Shown: piece by piece, positions 11,776 through 24,300 of the stretch
Layout: every line of letters starts with the position of its first letter
Numbering within the stretch: the stretch's first letter is position 1
NCBI GenBank assembly: GCA_964034945.1
Contig: OZ035963.1
Location: forward strand, 67,538,682 to 67,602,681
Source: Chrysopilus asiliformis
Taxonomy: Eukaryota; Arthropoda; Insecta; Diptera; Rhagionidae
Reading direction: 5' to 3'
Length of the DNA stretch: 64,000 nucleotides
Program-made: the position numbers and the translations under genes
The notes under the pieces: model-generated
Told to the model about the DNA's origin: nothing
Databases searched by the model: none
The model's input: the letters and a program-made list of their open reading frames with translations, nothing else

Positions 11776-14612
11776 TTAATTTTTATCCTATCGACTTACA
11801 GAAAACAGTTTTTGATAGATTAAAGGATCCTAAAGTATGTAAGCGATACGAAAGACTTCAATATACATAAAGCGATAAACTTTACAAATACTGGAGGATT
11901 TTGAGCAGAGAATCTAAGATTTAATCGGGTTCGTCGCTTGCAATTAATTGACATCTTTTGTTTCAATCCTAGTGGATGCTTATATTATTTGACTTTTAGG
12001 GGCCGAATGCCCCCCTCCCCGCCCATAACTCCGGTGAAAAAATTTTATGGGCCTCCGAAAACTAAATTTTTTTTTATTATATCTTCATTTCATGTGCGAA
12101 AAATTTTAGGGTGTCTAAACCTCTCAAATAAATTTTTACTAGTGCATTTTATAAATCAAATTAAATTTTTACAAAAAATCATGAAAAACCAAAATTGTTC
12201 CGTTTGAAATAAAATTTACACATAAATAAAACTTACGACTGCAGTTTGAATCCATATTAAAATGGCACCATAACGAGTTATTCTTGACCACATCGTTGCT
12301 GATCGGATTGGCCATGATAGCAGGAAAATTTAATTCCCCACTGCTTGAAGCATCTTTGCATCCCGAGGTTATTTTTAGCCAACATTTCGACCAACATGCA
12401 ATGCAAGTTTTTCAATTATGTTTAATATTTACATGATCATTAAATTATGGCATTTGGACGATAAATTTCTTCATTCTCATGTTCACATCCTTCTTCGTCG
12501 CTGGACATGGGCAAAAAAGATAACACAAACACACAAGAAAATCTATCCAACGATAACTTGCATTTGCGATTCGATCATGCATCTCACGATCGTGAAGAAT
12601 CCGTGATCATGACCAAAAGGTAATTCGCCAAGTGCGGAGGTTCCACAAAAGCGATTCGCTGAAATGCCATCAGAAATCATCTCAAAGTAACTGACAAGTC
12701 ATAAAGATGTCAAATCCAGTCATCAAAACTGACACGATCGATTAATTGCCATTCGCGAGATCATCAAAAGAGTGGCGACTTCGTATAGAATTATAAATTT
12801 GAAAAACAATCCACAGCAAGGTGGCGCAAATTCGCTGAATTTTTCCTCAGTGAGCTGTAGAGTTTTTTTTATTGCTCACCTGAGGGCACGATCAAGTGGA
12901 AATTTTCCGCTGGGAATCGGGCTGGAATGGTCAACTAACGTAAATGCGTCGATCAATTCGACTAGTATCCAATTTGTGATCGATTAGCTCCCAAATGTGT
13001 GCAATTACCATTTGGTTATGGTAGACTTGATTTGTAAGGTTCTAGTCCACTTCATATGTTGCAGGTTGCAGTTAAATGCATTTTCGATTGCAAAACAAAT
13101 CGTAATTGACGCTTTGGGGGTTCATTGTTAAGGCGTAACTCGAGTAGGTTCCCGCAAAGGTTTTTCGATGGTAAATGTTAAAGTTTTTAGGAATTTTTAG
13201 ATCGCAAAGCACGTCTTAAGAATGTGTCGCGATTAGGAATAATTCTTGTTTCCAAATATTTCCGCGGATAATATCATGTCAGGATTTTTTTTGAAAATTA
13301 AAACCGTTGTAAATTTTACACCATATTTTGTATTTCTTGACGTCTAGGTTCTATGCAGTAATTGATCGTAATTTCCCCAGACACATTAACTTAACCCCCC
13401 CCCCCTGCCGCCCGAAAAAGGGGAAGGTGTCCGGGGAATAGAGGACGAATGGTAAACCCTACTTACACTGTGAACGTTAGAAAATTTGAACCTAGAATAT
13501 CTGCAGCTCTCTTTATTTTCAATTTTGACCTAACGTTACTGCAAGTCCACCTTAATAATAGACCATTAATGAAGGTCGCCTCTACACTATGCAGATCGAG
13601 GCTGCCAGTGTTTCGCGCGTGCTTCAGCAACCATGGCCCGAGATTGAGGTAGAGCATGGTTTATTCCAAGAAGTAAATTAAACATTTCTATCACAAAAAA
13701 TTATAGAAACTTCAAGGTGTCGAAAAACATGGCTTTTTCAAATAAAGAACTGCATTTGACCGAGATTAACCTCGTGGGATTGCGTCAGTCCAGATGCAAA
13801 TTGAATTTATTAGGGATACATATTTGTCCACTTGGAACGATTTCTAATTGAGACACCAAACTAAACGTCCTAAAATGACGTAAAATGTATGAAATTAGTC
13901 AATGATGTCAACTTCTACACGCCGCCGCGCATTTCGCCGTAGAAAAATCTTAAAGTGTTAAAAATGCGATACTAATTTATCACCAATTAAAGAAATATTA
14001 GTTGCTGTTTTAAATGACGCTGAGTGCTATGATGATCTCCAATCCTGATAACAACAAATTAGCCAATAATAAATTTCTTCCTCGCTTGCTAATTTTAGAT
14101 ATTTGAATTTCGTGGGGCGAACATGTTTTATTTCAGATACGATGTTAGTCAAAGCGAAAGTTCTCACGATTAGATTTCGATTCGCTACTAATTTCTTCAC
14201 CTTATCAACCTGTTTTTTTTTTCGAATGAATCCCAGACCAACCTCAAATCAGTGAAAAAACTGAAGAAAAAAATTGGTTAACCGATAAACCGAAATGAGC
14301 CAAAAAATTTACATAAACAATCGGCTTAAAATAATTTATGCTGAATTTTAAATTTACTAAATTGATTTTGCTTCAGTGCTGATCGGATTCTACTCTGCGC
14401 TGTAAAAAGGCGTCTTGTTGTCATCGACACTCCCGCACCCGTAAAATGCGCATATCCGAAACCTTTAGCAATCCTCATGTATTCAAAAACTTGCCACATT
14501 TTTTGCATGAATTATTTTTTTGCTTCATGCTGATTATTCGAAAACGATTGAGCAATTTTGGTTTAAAATGCTCATAAAACTCGGTAGTTAGGTTCCTGAA
14601 AAAGTTCGCGCT

Positions 14613-14760
14613 ACACATAGAGAAAAAATAGCAAATTTAACTATTTTATGATGGGGAATCGTGACTATTACTAAAATAGTTAATTTCAAATACACAATTA
14701 GTCAAAATCGGATATTCCTCTAAACAATTTACTACTTAGTAGTAAAATTTCAAGCAAAAA
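14613..14760. repeat. AGAGAAA-end MITE fragment
   Basis: The left end 'ctacacatagagaaaaaata' resembles, in inverse, the right end of the repeat at 61650-62006. The interiors share 'aatagttaattt', 'aatcgtgactatt' and 'actacttagtagtaaaattt'-like words. It is AT-rich and noncoding. Confidence 0.4.
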
Positions 14761-16200
14761 GGACCTGCTAACACCATTTAGCTGTTCCTAAGGGTTTCCT
14801 GAAATCCGCCAAAAGGCCTCAATATAAACAAACAATTAAATCGTGATCATTCCTTAATAATGCGCTGCAAAACTACCAAATCAACAGCTTTTTTTAAATA
14901 AAGAAACTCAATTGATAAAAATTCAACAGTACTACTAAAAATAAAAAACATACCATCTCATTATGGATCAATAGTCGAGATTTCAGCAGAAGATCAAAAA
15001 AACAAAATTATACTTTCAAATCGCTAATTAAATAATAGAAAATTTACATTTTCTTAGTTGAAAATTTAGGAAATTGTTGCCCTCGGAAATAAGACTCTAT
15101 CCGATACCCCAACAACATAAGCGTCAAAAGTATTAATTTTAAAATGTTTTTTTTTCTCTTCGTGGAATTTTTGTGATAGCTTAAGACAGAAAATCGCCCC
15201 TGAAAATTAAATTAACCGTAAAAAATTAACAGTAAGCCAGAAGGTGTTGGACCGAAAACAAACTTTAAAAAATTTCGGGGAATTTGAATCTTGCGGGTGA
15301 CTCATAGTTGAAGACTTCACAGATTTTCTAGCAATTAAAGATGCAACCGTGTCTTTGTTTCCTTGTTATGCGATTCTTCAAACTCGAGCTTTTTCTCACC
15401 GCTGTTTTGACGTGTTTTTGTCAGGCACGTTTTTTCTGAAGATTAAAAAAAAACCAAAATATTTTTGCAGTTCACAAACTGTTGGCAAATTATGTTTTTG
15501 TGCCATTCAGCCATAAGCCGTGATAAACAACCAAAAAAAACCATAAACTTTGAAGATTGGTTAGTCATCTCTTATATCCACGTATTATAAACAGTTTTTC
15601 TTAAAAGTTTTTATTTTTGAATGTCGAAACTCGTTTTTAGCTCGTGTGGAATTTTACTGAGAGGATGTTTTACATCAAATTTCTCACGTAATGATTGTAG
15701 CAAAAAAAAATACTCACATAATTTCAGAAGCGTGGCTGGTACTATAAATTTCAACACGTAAAGGTAATTCCCAATAAAATCCAATCATCCGTTGAGGTCA
15801 ATTCTGAAAAATATGCGATAATTATAGGTTTTTTTATGGGTCATAATTAGGCAGTGCACAAATTTGAAGTTAGATCAAGGAAAAAAAATTAAAAAAGAGC
15901 TTTTGAATCAATAGTCAATTTAGGAAAAAAATACAAAAGCGAGAAAAATATTCATTTCATTTTATTTTTTATGCTTTTATATATCATTTTTATTTCTAAT
16001 ACACTTTTAAAAAATTATTTTTTTCCTTATTAGTGCATTGTTTAAAAACAAAAAACGTTAATTTTTTATTATTTTATCCTTTTTAGGCATTTTGTATTTG
16101 ATTAGTATGACTAAAAATCCAAAACGATGTCGGTCTTTCGCCACGCTTCTTTATAATTTTTAGTCTTCGAATATTTATCCTTGATGCCTTTGAGATATTT

Positions 16201-16412
16201 TTACAGAATTTTTAACCCCAGAATTGGATTCAGCAATACCAACAACCCCCAGATGAGATTTTTTTCCGAAAAATTTGGGGAAAGGGATAATGATGTTATC
16301 CTGACAGGCCCTTTCGTTACCCTTACAGATTTACTAATGCCAGAGTCGGATTCAGCGACCCCAAAAACTCCAGATGAGATTTTTCTTTCGAAAAATTTGG
16401 GGAAATTAAATC
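16201..16412 (+). repeat. Tandem dimer, about 122-bp period
   Basis: Two diverged units start at ttacag (16201 and 16323). They share 'ttggattcagc'/'tcggattcagc', 'ccagatgagattttt' and 'cgaaaaatttgggga' at a spacing of 121-122 nt. The 105-codon frame over this dimer starts at 16181 and is best explained by the repeat, not by a gene. Confidence 0.6.
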
Positions 16413-17429
16413 TTGCACTTCACCACCTCCCTCTTAATTTTAAAGGTTTTTTTTTCAGTTCGATCTATTTAAATATTTTGGACTTTATACAATTATGAAC
16501 TCAATTATAACAATTTACACTTTAAAAACCTTTTACCCGCTGGCTTTAACAAATCCCATTGTGGTTTGTAAAAATCACGTAAGTCAATAAAAATTATAGA
16601 CTTTCAATGCCAGTAAACCTTGAAACCGATATTCTTTTATTACCGGTGTGGTGCAGGTATCGTCGTAACAGGTGAGAGGAACAAGATTCCAAACACATCA
16701 CCGTTTTCATAGGGGCGAATATTTTCAAACCCCTCTTGCTCTCAATGAAAGTGAAACCCGTCAACATTTTATCGCTAGCAGCTAATTAAATATCCCTCGA
16801 TTACAAATTAATTGTTGCTATAAAGCCATAAACCAAAGCAATAATTTTGTCTATCAGAACTTATTTAATACCGGCATATCACATTATGGTGCCCGTTATT
16901 GGGAGTTAAAGGTGCGAATTGAATAATTCTGTCATTCGTTATTATTTCGATCGTGCGAGATTTAATTAAAATGACACGATCGTTTTGCGGTTGGCAAACA
17001 TTTATCTCGATCACGATTGATATTTGAAAATTATGGTAGGTTTGGGTGGCTGCCTGACTTACCTGACAGTTGGTATAGTAGTCGTGATATGCGGCAATTT
17101 ATCAGCAACAAGATTGGTTATAGAATTTTAAAACTTCTAAAAATCTGATACAGCAAGTAAGGCTAGTCACTTTTAAAATTTAGGGTTCATTTACCTGGAA
17201 AAGTTCATTTACCAGAAGTATCTAAAAGAAAAAGTATTTGGGGAGTAAATGAAAATCTTTCATCTATTCGGTGTTTACGTATAATGAAAGGTACTTTGGA
17301 AGGGTTACCAACGCAATGACAAACATAATTGGATGTGAATGGTAAGCGTTGTAACTAATAGTGCTCGTATCGCTCTTGTGTCAGCAATGCCAAACAAACC
17401 GAAATTTATAAAGCAGTGGCATAGTTGAA

Positions 17430-17690
17430 AATTTGAGACTTTTTGGGGAAAAACATATCAAAAACTACAATTACCAGGGGTAATCATCAAATATTCTATA
17501 TGAGGACCGGCAAAATTTTTATTCAAAAAAATCCATTTATGTAGGAGAGGGGCGTAGGATTTGGAAGTATGGAAACACATTTCATCTTTATAAATTTTTC
17601 AATGCGACGCACAGTTTTCGATAAAACAGGAAAAAGGATTCCATCTGTATGGGAGATGGGGAAAGCAGTGGTCCGATTGGATTTTGATAT
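17430..17690 (+). repeat. R1 dispersed repeat copy
   Basis: It begins with the R1 phrase 'ctacaattaccaggggt'. It continues through 'aaaatccatttatgtaggaga', 'ataaatttttcaatgcgacg' and 'cgataaaacaggaaaaa', aligning with 21965-22475 and 28070-28335. Noncoding. Confidence 0.55.
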
Positions 17691-18210
17691 TTGAATGAGT
17701 TATCCTATTCTAAACGCATTTTCAGGGAACCGAAATTCGGGAATCTCTAAAACTCCAGGACCACCGAAAACGCGAGGCCGTCTAAAAGTGCTAGCTGTCT
17801 TAAAACTACAAGATCTCCTGAAATTTGCAATTGAAAAACTAGTGTGCCGGAAACAGAAATTTTGATCTTGTTTCAAAGCCAATATCCGCACCTACGTGAT
17901 TTTCTTCTTAATTCGAAGCCGCTTGAAAATTGACAACACCTTTCTAAAATGACCGCGACATGCAATCATGCCAATGTCCAGCAAACGATGCAACAATAAA
18001 TTCACGAAGCCCATTAAATATTTTGCTAGACGTCTATTTAGACATTGTAATCACGATTTTGTCGTTTTAGGAAAATAAACTAAATTTTATTTTATAGTTC
18101 TGTTAACATTGTTTTGTGCAATTACTGCACACTTTTGAGTTTATCTATAGATCGCCGCATCTTTTATTTTAACGCTTCTTTTCTTATTTTCATATAGCGT
18201 GAGTTGGGAG

Positions 18211-18352
18211 ATGTCTCCGAAAAGATGGCTAATGCTATTGGCTTTTTACATTTCATATCTTCTTTTTGGCGCCACGATTTATTTTCACATCGAGAACAGG
18301 CTGGAAAAGGAAAAACGGATCGATGCACTCAAAAGGAGAATCGAAATTAATG
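18211..18352 (+). CDS. Ork1: Ork1 coding exon 1 (TM1)
   Basis: It encodes residues 1-47 plus one base of codon 48: MSPKRW, then a hydrophobic TM1 and a charged turn. The ATG at 18211 is chosen because fly Ork1 starts the same way. A pyrimidine-rich acceptor (tttcatatag, ending 18197) lies 13 nt upstream, so the exon probably starts at 18198 with a short untranslated leader from an unseen 5' exon. The donor is ATG|GTAAGC, phase 1. Confidence 0.9.
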
Positions 18353-21300
18353 GTAAGCTTTTAACTTATTTTTTGCCAATGCAGTTTGTTTAATGTTCAC
18401 CATTTTTTTAATTCGATGACCATGAAACTTTGGAGTAGGTATCAAAAATGCATTTAAAACGTCGAGTTTTGCAAATAATTTGTCCAATATGTTTAAATTA
18501 ATAAAAACTAAATTTTTGAATAATAAAATGTTTACAATTTGTTTTGCTTTAACCACAAGTTTCAACTGGACAAAAATTATGTCCACGCTAATGTTCTACC
18601 ACTAAAATTACTTCCATTTTTTTTAAACGTTTTCTCCAAGACTTCAAAAATGTCCTAAAAATCCTGTCCCTTTTTAGGTCTCGATTAGACTCTTTTAGGA
18701 CTCGATTAGACATAATTAAACACAAATTGTTATTTTTCTGCTATTAACATAACCCTTGTAGACAATTTTTTCCCGAACATTTTTGCCCATTATATAACGG
18801 GACATTTCCATGTCAGGCCATGAAAATATCGCAATTTATGTCTATCGAGACGAGGTTTCTAGAAACATTTCAATGGCGGGACATTGCCAGGGACAAACTT
18901 TATATACCGTCAAGACAAAAGCCTTTTTTCAAGATTTTATATTTTCTAGTAACAATTAGCAATTAATATCTTTGATTTTCAAGAGTTTTATGATATGTAT
19001 CTTCTTGAACTTACTATCAGACATAAGTTGTGTAAATAATTCGATTAATTTCCGCATATCAGTGATAAGCGATGTAAAAAAATTAACGTTTCATTACAAA
19101 AAAATTTAAATTAATAAACAAAACGCTCCTATGTGTGCATGCGTATATGTAAAATTGAGAAAAATATATTAAAAAAAGGGGAAAGATAACTGTGTTAAAA
19201 TTACACTTTACGCAAATATATCGACAAAGTGTCAATAAATACAAGTTATTCACGTAAATGTCATCATAAATTCATTGGAAATGAAGCACTGCATCAGTCA
19301 GCTGTTGTTTATGTCTAGTGATGTGTCAATATTTTCGCTCAATGCTCGTTTGTCGATCAATTATCCCAGTTAACAGGTTTATGGCCCTTATCAACCGCCC
19401 GGCTGATCGTCACTCCCTGAAATTCATAGTCAACAAACGGATATTACGCGATCTAGATCACTATTCATACCAGCATGCCAATTTAATGTCACATACGTAT
19501 GTAGGTGGCTAGAAATTTCGTCAGCTGTAATACAATTGCAAAAAATTACAAACATCAAAGAAAGGAATTTGAGGGGAGAGTATCTTTGCGTTTTGTTCCA
19601 ATCATTTTACAGTGACCTAAACAATTACCACGAGGGCTTCGTTGCTTCCTAAATATGCAAAAAAAACGTCCTTTGGCTCGGAGTGGCTGTAAATGTAATG
19701 TTTTTGTCTGCGGCGCATTTTATTTTAACGAATACATTAATAATTTCCACTCACGGACGCATGTATTTCAAAGAAAAAATTGCCTGCGGCTCATTTATCT
19801 TTATTAGTATTTTCACAAATTTTAGATGCATTTATGTTATAGTAAGAAAAAGCACATAAAATTATATTTCTTCACATCGCCCTTTCCCAGATTAGGGGTT
19901 TCCTAGTGATCATTTTAAGATCTTCACATTTCATCCACTTCTCTTCAATCAAGATGAATGTTCACTTAATATTTGGTTTGCTGTGTTTTGGATCGTAATA
20001 TGTAACAATGGAATATCGCGTGTTTAGTAAACGTAATTGTGTTTACTTGACTAAATCCGTCGGTCAATTTAAGATTTCGCTTGAAAAAATGTCATTTTAT
20101 CGACTTTTCAATGGTGAACACCTAATTCTATTCGCAAATCATCTGGTTTCACTGACCATCCGATGTGATCTTGTTATACTGAAATATAACAGATTCGCGT
20201 GGATTAGATGAGAGATATGGTGGTCCAGTTGGTCACTTGCGATGTATACTTAACCAATTATAGTAATCCATTCCATTCACCCACAATATCAGTTAATTGT
20301 GTTCACACATGACTAGATCCATTTACAGACTATTGAAACTTTAGTTACCCATTGTATGTGACGTCCCTGGAACTCCCCGATCTGCCTGCCCATCCATCAA
20401 ATTTGATCGCCACTTTTGCGTCACTCCGGAGTCCTACAAATTCATCATAGCAACCATGATCGCCACATGATCGCGCCAACGTTTGACAAGTTTTTTTTTC
20501 AAACTTAAAAAAATAACGACATGATCGCCGGTTGCGGTGGATTGAATGCCAAGGTAGCCTAGCGTAATGCATCACCAACTACACTTTTGCAGATATGAAG
20601 GAGAGATGGAGGCGATCTTCACTTTATTCATCTCACGGTTCACACGATCAGCATGTATTCTCTTCTGCCATATCATTCGATTTATCGATTTTAATGAGCG
20701 ACGGAATTTAAATTGTTTAACCACTTGCTGGGATCGCAAATGCAATCGAAGGGGAGAAGATGGGACAGGGTAGTCTGAAAAAATTGGGGGATTTAGACCC
20801 CAATCAGATTACGATCGCCGCGATCGTAGAAATGTTGATTGCATTTAGAGAGACAAAATTGGCCTCAAACAAAGTGAAGTGACCGTGGATGAGGCCCGAA
20901 GAGGCTTTGAAGAGGAAATAATTCATTTATGTGTCCAGAAATAGCCTTTAATCGCAGATTGGGAAGCGCTGATGGCAATTTTAAGAGATTGATGGGTTCC
21001 GTGATTCCGCATTTGAATTAGTCATGAGATGGTAGATTTTTTCACTTTCTTTTCTTGTGGCAAAATACTTTTTGGTTGGCAGATACTTCTAAAATTACAC
21101 ATTTAAGAATTTCTACGAAAATCTGAAGCCAAAATAAGGTTTAACGATATTTTTTTTTCTAAAGAGCAGTTTTTTCGCCCACATCCATTAAAAAACTTAT
21201 TGCTTCACGACCCAAAATTTAGGTTACTTTTTTAGGATACCAAAAATTTGTGGAATATTTTAGGGAACCGATCTTCAGAACTTTTAAGACTTTGCGGCTC

Positions 21301-24300
21301 CCTCCCCATCAAGGTCGGTGGTGGTATTTACCACAATTTTCATCAATAAAAAAAATTCCAAAAAAAATAGGAAAAAAATTTGCGTTTACCAAAAATATCT
21401 TTCATAAAACCCACAAAAAAAATCACACAAATTCGCGTGTTAAAACGGCATTTAAATTCATTATTTTGTATAGAAATAAAACAAACTGCTATAAATTGGC
21501 GGCATGCAATTAAAATTTTTTTACACTTGAATTAATTTGATTTATTGTTTTAACCACTTTCGACTAAATACTCTTGACGTCATGCTTTTTACGTTTTCAA
21601 TGATTTATGCGTTTTGGGCAAATATCAAATATGCGAAAATTGTTGCACCGATTTTGGAGATCGTAAAATTGAAGGACGATAAATCTTTTTGATGGCTGAC
21701 GATTGTAATATGTTTTTTGAAGATTTGTGAATTTTTAACATTTCTTTAGTCGTTTTTTTTATTTTTAATCACTTAAGCTTAAGTTTCGATGAGCTGCGAT
21801 ATTTAAAATTGTAAAATTATGAGAATTGGATAAAATATTTAATTCTGTGTATTTTTTGTGACTTCCGATTTTTGGAGATATCTTAAAGCTCTAACGATGA
21901 AACTTTCATTCATTTAATTTCTTGAAAAACACTGTTATAAGACAATGTGTATCTCCAATCTCGTCTTTTTTTTATATGTGAAAACACAAGAAAATCTACA
22001 ATTGCCAGGCACCAGTCGTCAAATGCTCTATGCAAAGACAGACAAAATGTTTAATAAAAAGAATCCATTTGTATGGGAGAGGAGTGAAGTTCTATACATG
22101 AAAATCCATCCAATTGGATTTTCATGTATAGAACAGCTATGTAAAATCATATTCTAAACACATTTCGTCTTTATAAATTTTTCGATACGACACACCGTTT
22201 TCGAGAAAATTGCAAAAAACTGTTTCGCTTGTATGGGGAAGAGTGGAAGGAATGGTCCAATTTTGCCCGTTCAAGAACTTTGTCTAGCCATTTACGTGAA
22301 ACGTAACTATACAAAATTTCAACTCTAGCTCAATCCTTCGAAAGTTAGGTGTTCACGGATAGACAGCAGACAGGCAGACGGATAGACAAACAGACAGACG
22401 GGCAGGACACGTGGAAATCAAAAACTTTTTTGTCATCCCTAACACCATTGGGCGGATCCATATTTTAGTCAAATCATAACTTTTTATCAATTCCACTGCC
22501 GATTTTTCCACAGCAATAAAATTAATTAACATTTTTCACGCTCACATCGAATTTCGGTCAAGAACTTTTACCTGGAATACGATTTGTTTACCAAACAATT
22601 CAAAGACATGTAATTTAAGGTGAAACGTGATATATACAAGTCGGTATTTAAAGATAAGAAAAATCTAAAATACATTTTCAGTTACGAGAAATTTCAATGT
22701 TCCTTTTGGGGAAAGGGGAGAATTCTTGGGGTTAAATTAATGCAATTATGTAAAAATACTCTCCCCCGCCCTCGACCCCGACAATCGTAAACAAGTTGTC
22801 GTTCCTATTTTATAAGACGACGATCATATTTTTGTGTAATAAATTCATAAACGTGTTAAACACTTAAATGTTGCCACCGAATCAAATTCACCTCAAAATT
22901 ACAATGACGACAAGAGTATCGGTATTTCCGATATTTAATTTAACTCTTAACTAAACCGCTGAGCCGTGGAGAGTTTTTATTTTTCTGATCAGGATTGATA
23001 AAATTTTATTAGTTGTTTGCTGGTATAATTAATACCTTGGGCAAATCGTTTATTTACCGATGATCATTTAGCACCCAATTGATCTTGATTTAGCCGCCAT
23101 TGTCATCATGCGCTTCTCGTTATCATTTCGACGTTTTATGATTATTCACTGGGATTTATTTATATAATTTTAAAAAATATAAAAATATCAATGCAAATAT
23201 TATTTGAATTTATTCAATCGCACATTACATTCCGTGTAATTTGTGTCATCATGATTTCGACTGAGAGTAGATCGTCGAACTGAGTTACTTTGTACTTTTA
23301 GTGAAGGTCTTAAAATATTGTTATTTATTTGTATTTCTTTCAGATAGATATTTTCTTTGTTAATAGTATTAGTTTAATTTGTTGTCATTGTTATTGAAAA
23401 TACTTTTGCTATGAATCTTTTTATTTGTAATTAATATACCTTCGATTTCCCCTGATGGCTTCAAATTGAAGTCTATTTCCAGTTGCTTCTATCGGTTTTA
23501 TTTCACTTGGTTCGTACCTGAAAAACGAAAAATGATGTTTGAATTTTAGTCAAAAAGTTTTTTCTTTGAATTTGATCAACATCTAGCAAGAAAGGGGAGT
23601 TTAAAAGGAATGGGGGCGGTGGATTGTCAATTTTAGTGGGCAAAAATTTATGTTTGAGAGTGACTTGTGTAATAGCGAAAACCGGACAAAATTGCTTTAA
23701 CGATTTAGGAGATAGGAGACGAGGGGTCAAGAGGATGGGAACTTTTGTTTAGCACATATTCTAAATCGCGGCCCTTGATACTGAGAAGTTCTCCCTTAAG
23801 CTTGAAGCAAACCAGTATTTTTCGAGTTATAAGGGACTGTCCATAAAATGCGTCACGATAATTTTGAAGTTTTTCTTTCAATAGGTTGGTTCTGAATTGG
23901 TTCTGACTTTGGTTTTGGCAAAGTTTCAAACCACCCGCAGAAAAACACACAAACCTATTAGACTTAAATTCCGTAAAATTCGAAAACTTTCCAACCACAT
24001 AAAAAAACGTCACGGAAAATGCCAAGACCTACAAATGTAAGTAGCTGTCATTAAAATAAAAATTATCTTAAAGAAACAGAAGAGACAGTAATGAAATTTA
24101 TTCCAATTCAAAAAAAAATCACTATAAAAATTGTTAAAAACACAAGCCGAGTTTTTGTGTCGTAAATTAAACCAATTTGCTTGATTAAAATTGCTAAAAC
24201 AACAAAACACAAGACAGAATTAACCAATAAATATTTTTATCAACGCAATGAACTGTTTGATTGCTCTTGGAGCAATTTAGTCTCGTTTACCAAATTTTCA

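Larger units (their letters stand above)
11430..18210. other. Noncoding region upstream of Ork1 coding start
   Basis: No coding exon was recognised. The stretch holds the R2 repeat (11500-11775), an AGAGAAA-type MITE fragment (14613-14760), a tandem dimer (16201-16412) and an R1 copy (17430-17690). It also has an 11-nt C run (13395-13405). Blocks around 12240-13090 and 16600-17100 have more mixed composition with many GATC/ATCGAT words. They could hold regulatory DNA or 5' untranslated exons of Ork1, whose first coding exon has a splice acceptor directly upstream. This is inference. Confidence 0.5.

Noticed and set aside
13449..13657. Overlapping plus and minus frames of about 65 codons
   Set aside because: Too short, mutually antisense, no similarity.
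16181..16498. 105-codon frame
   Set aside because: Explained by the 122-bp tandem dimer.
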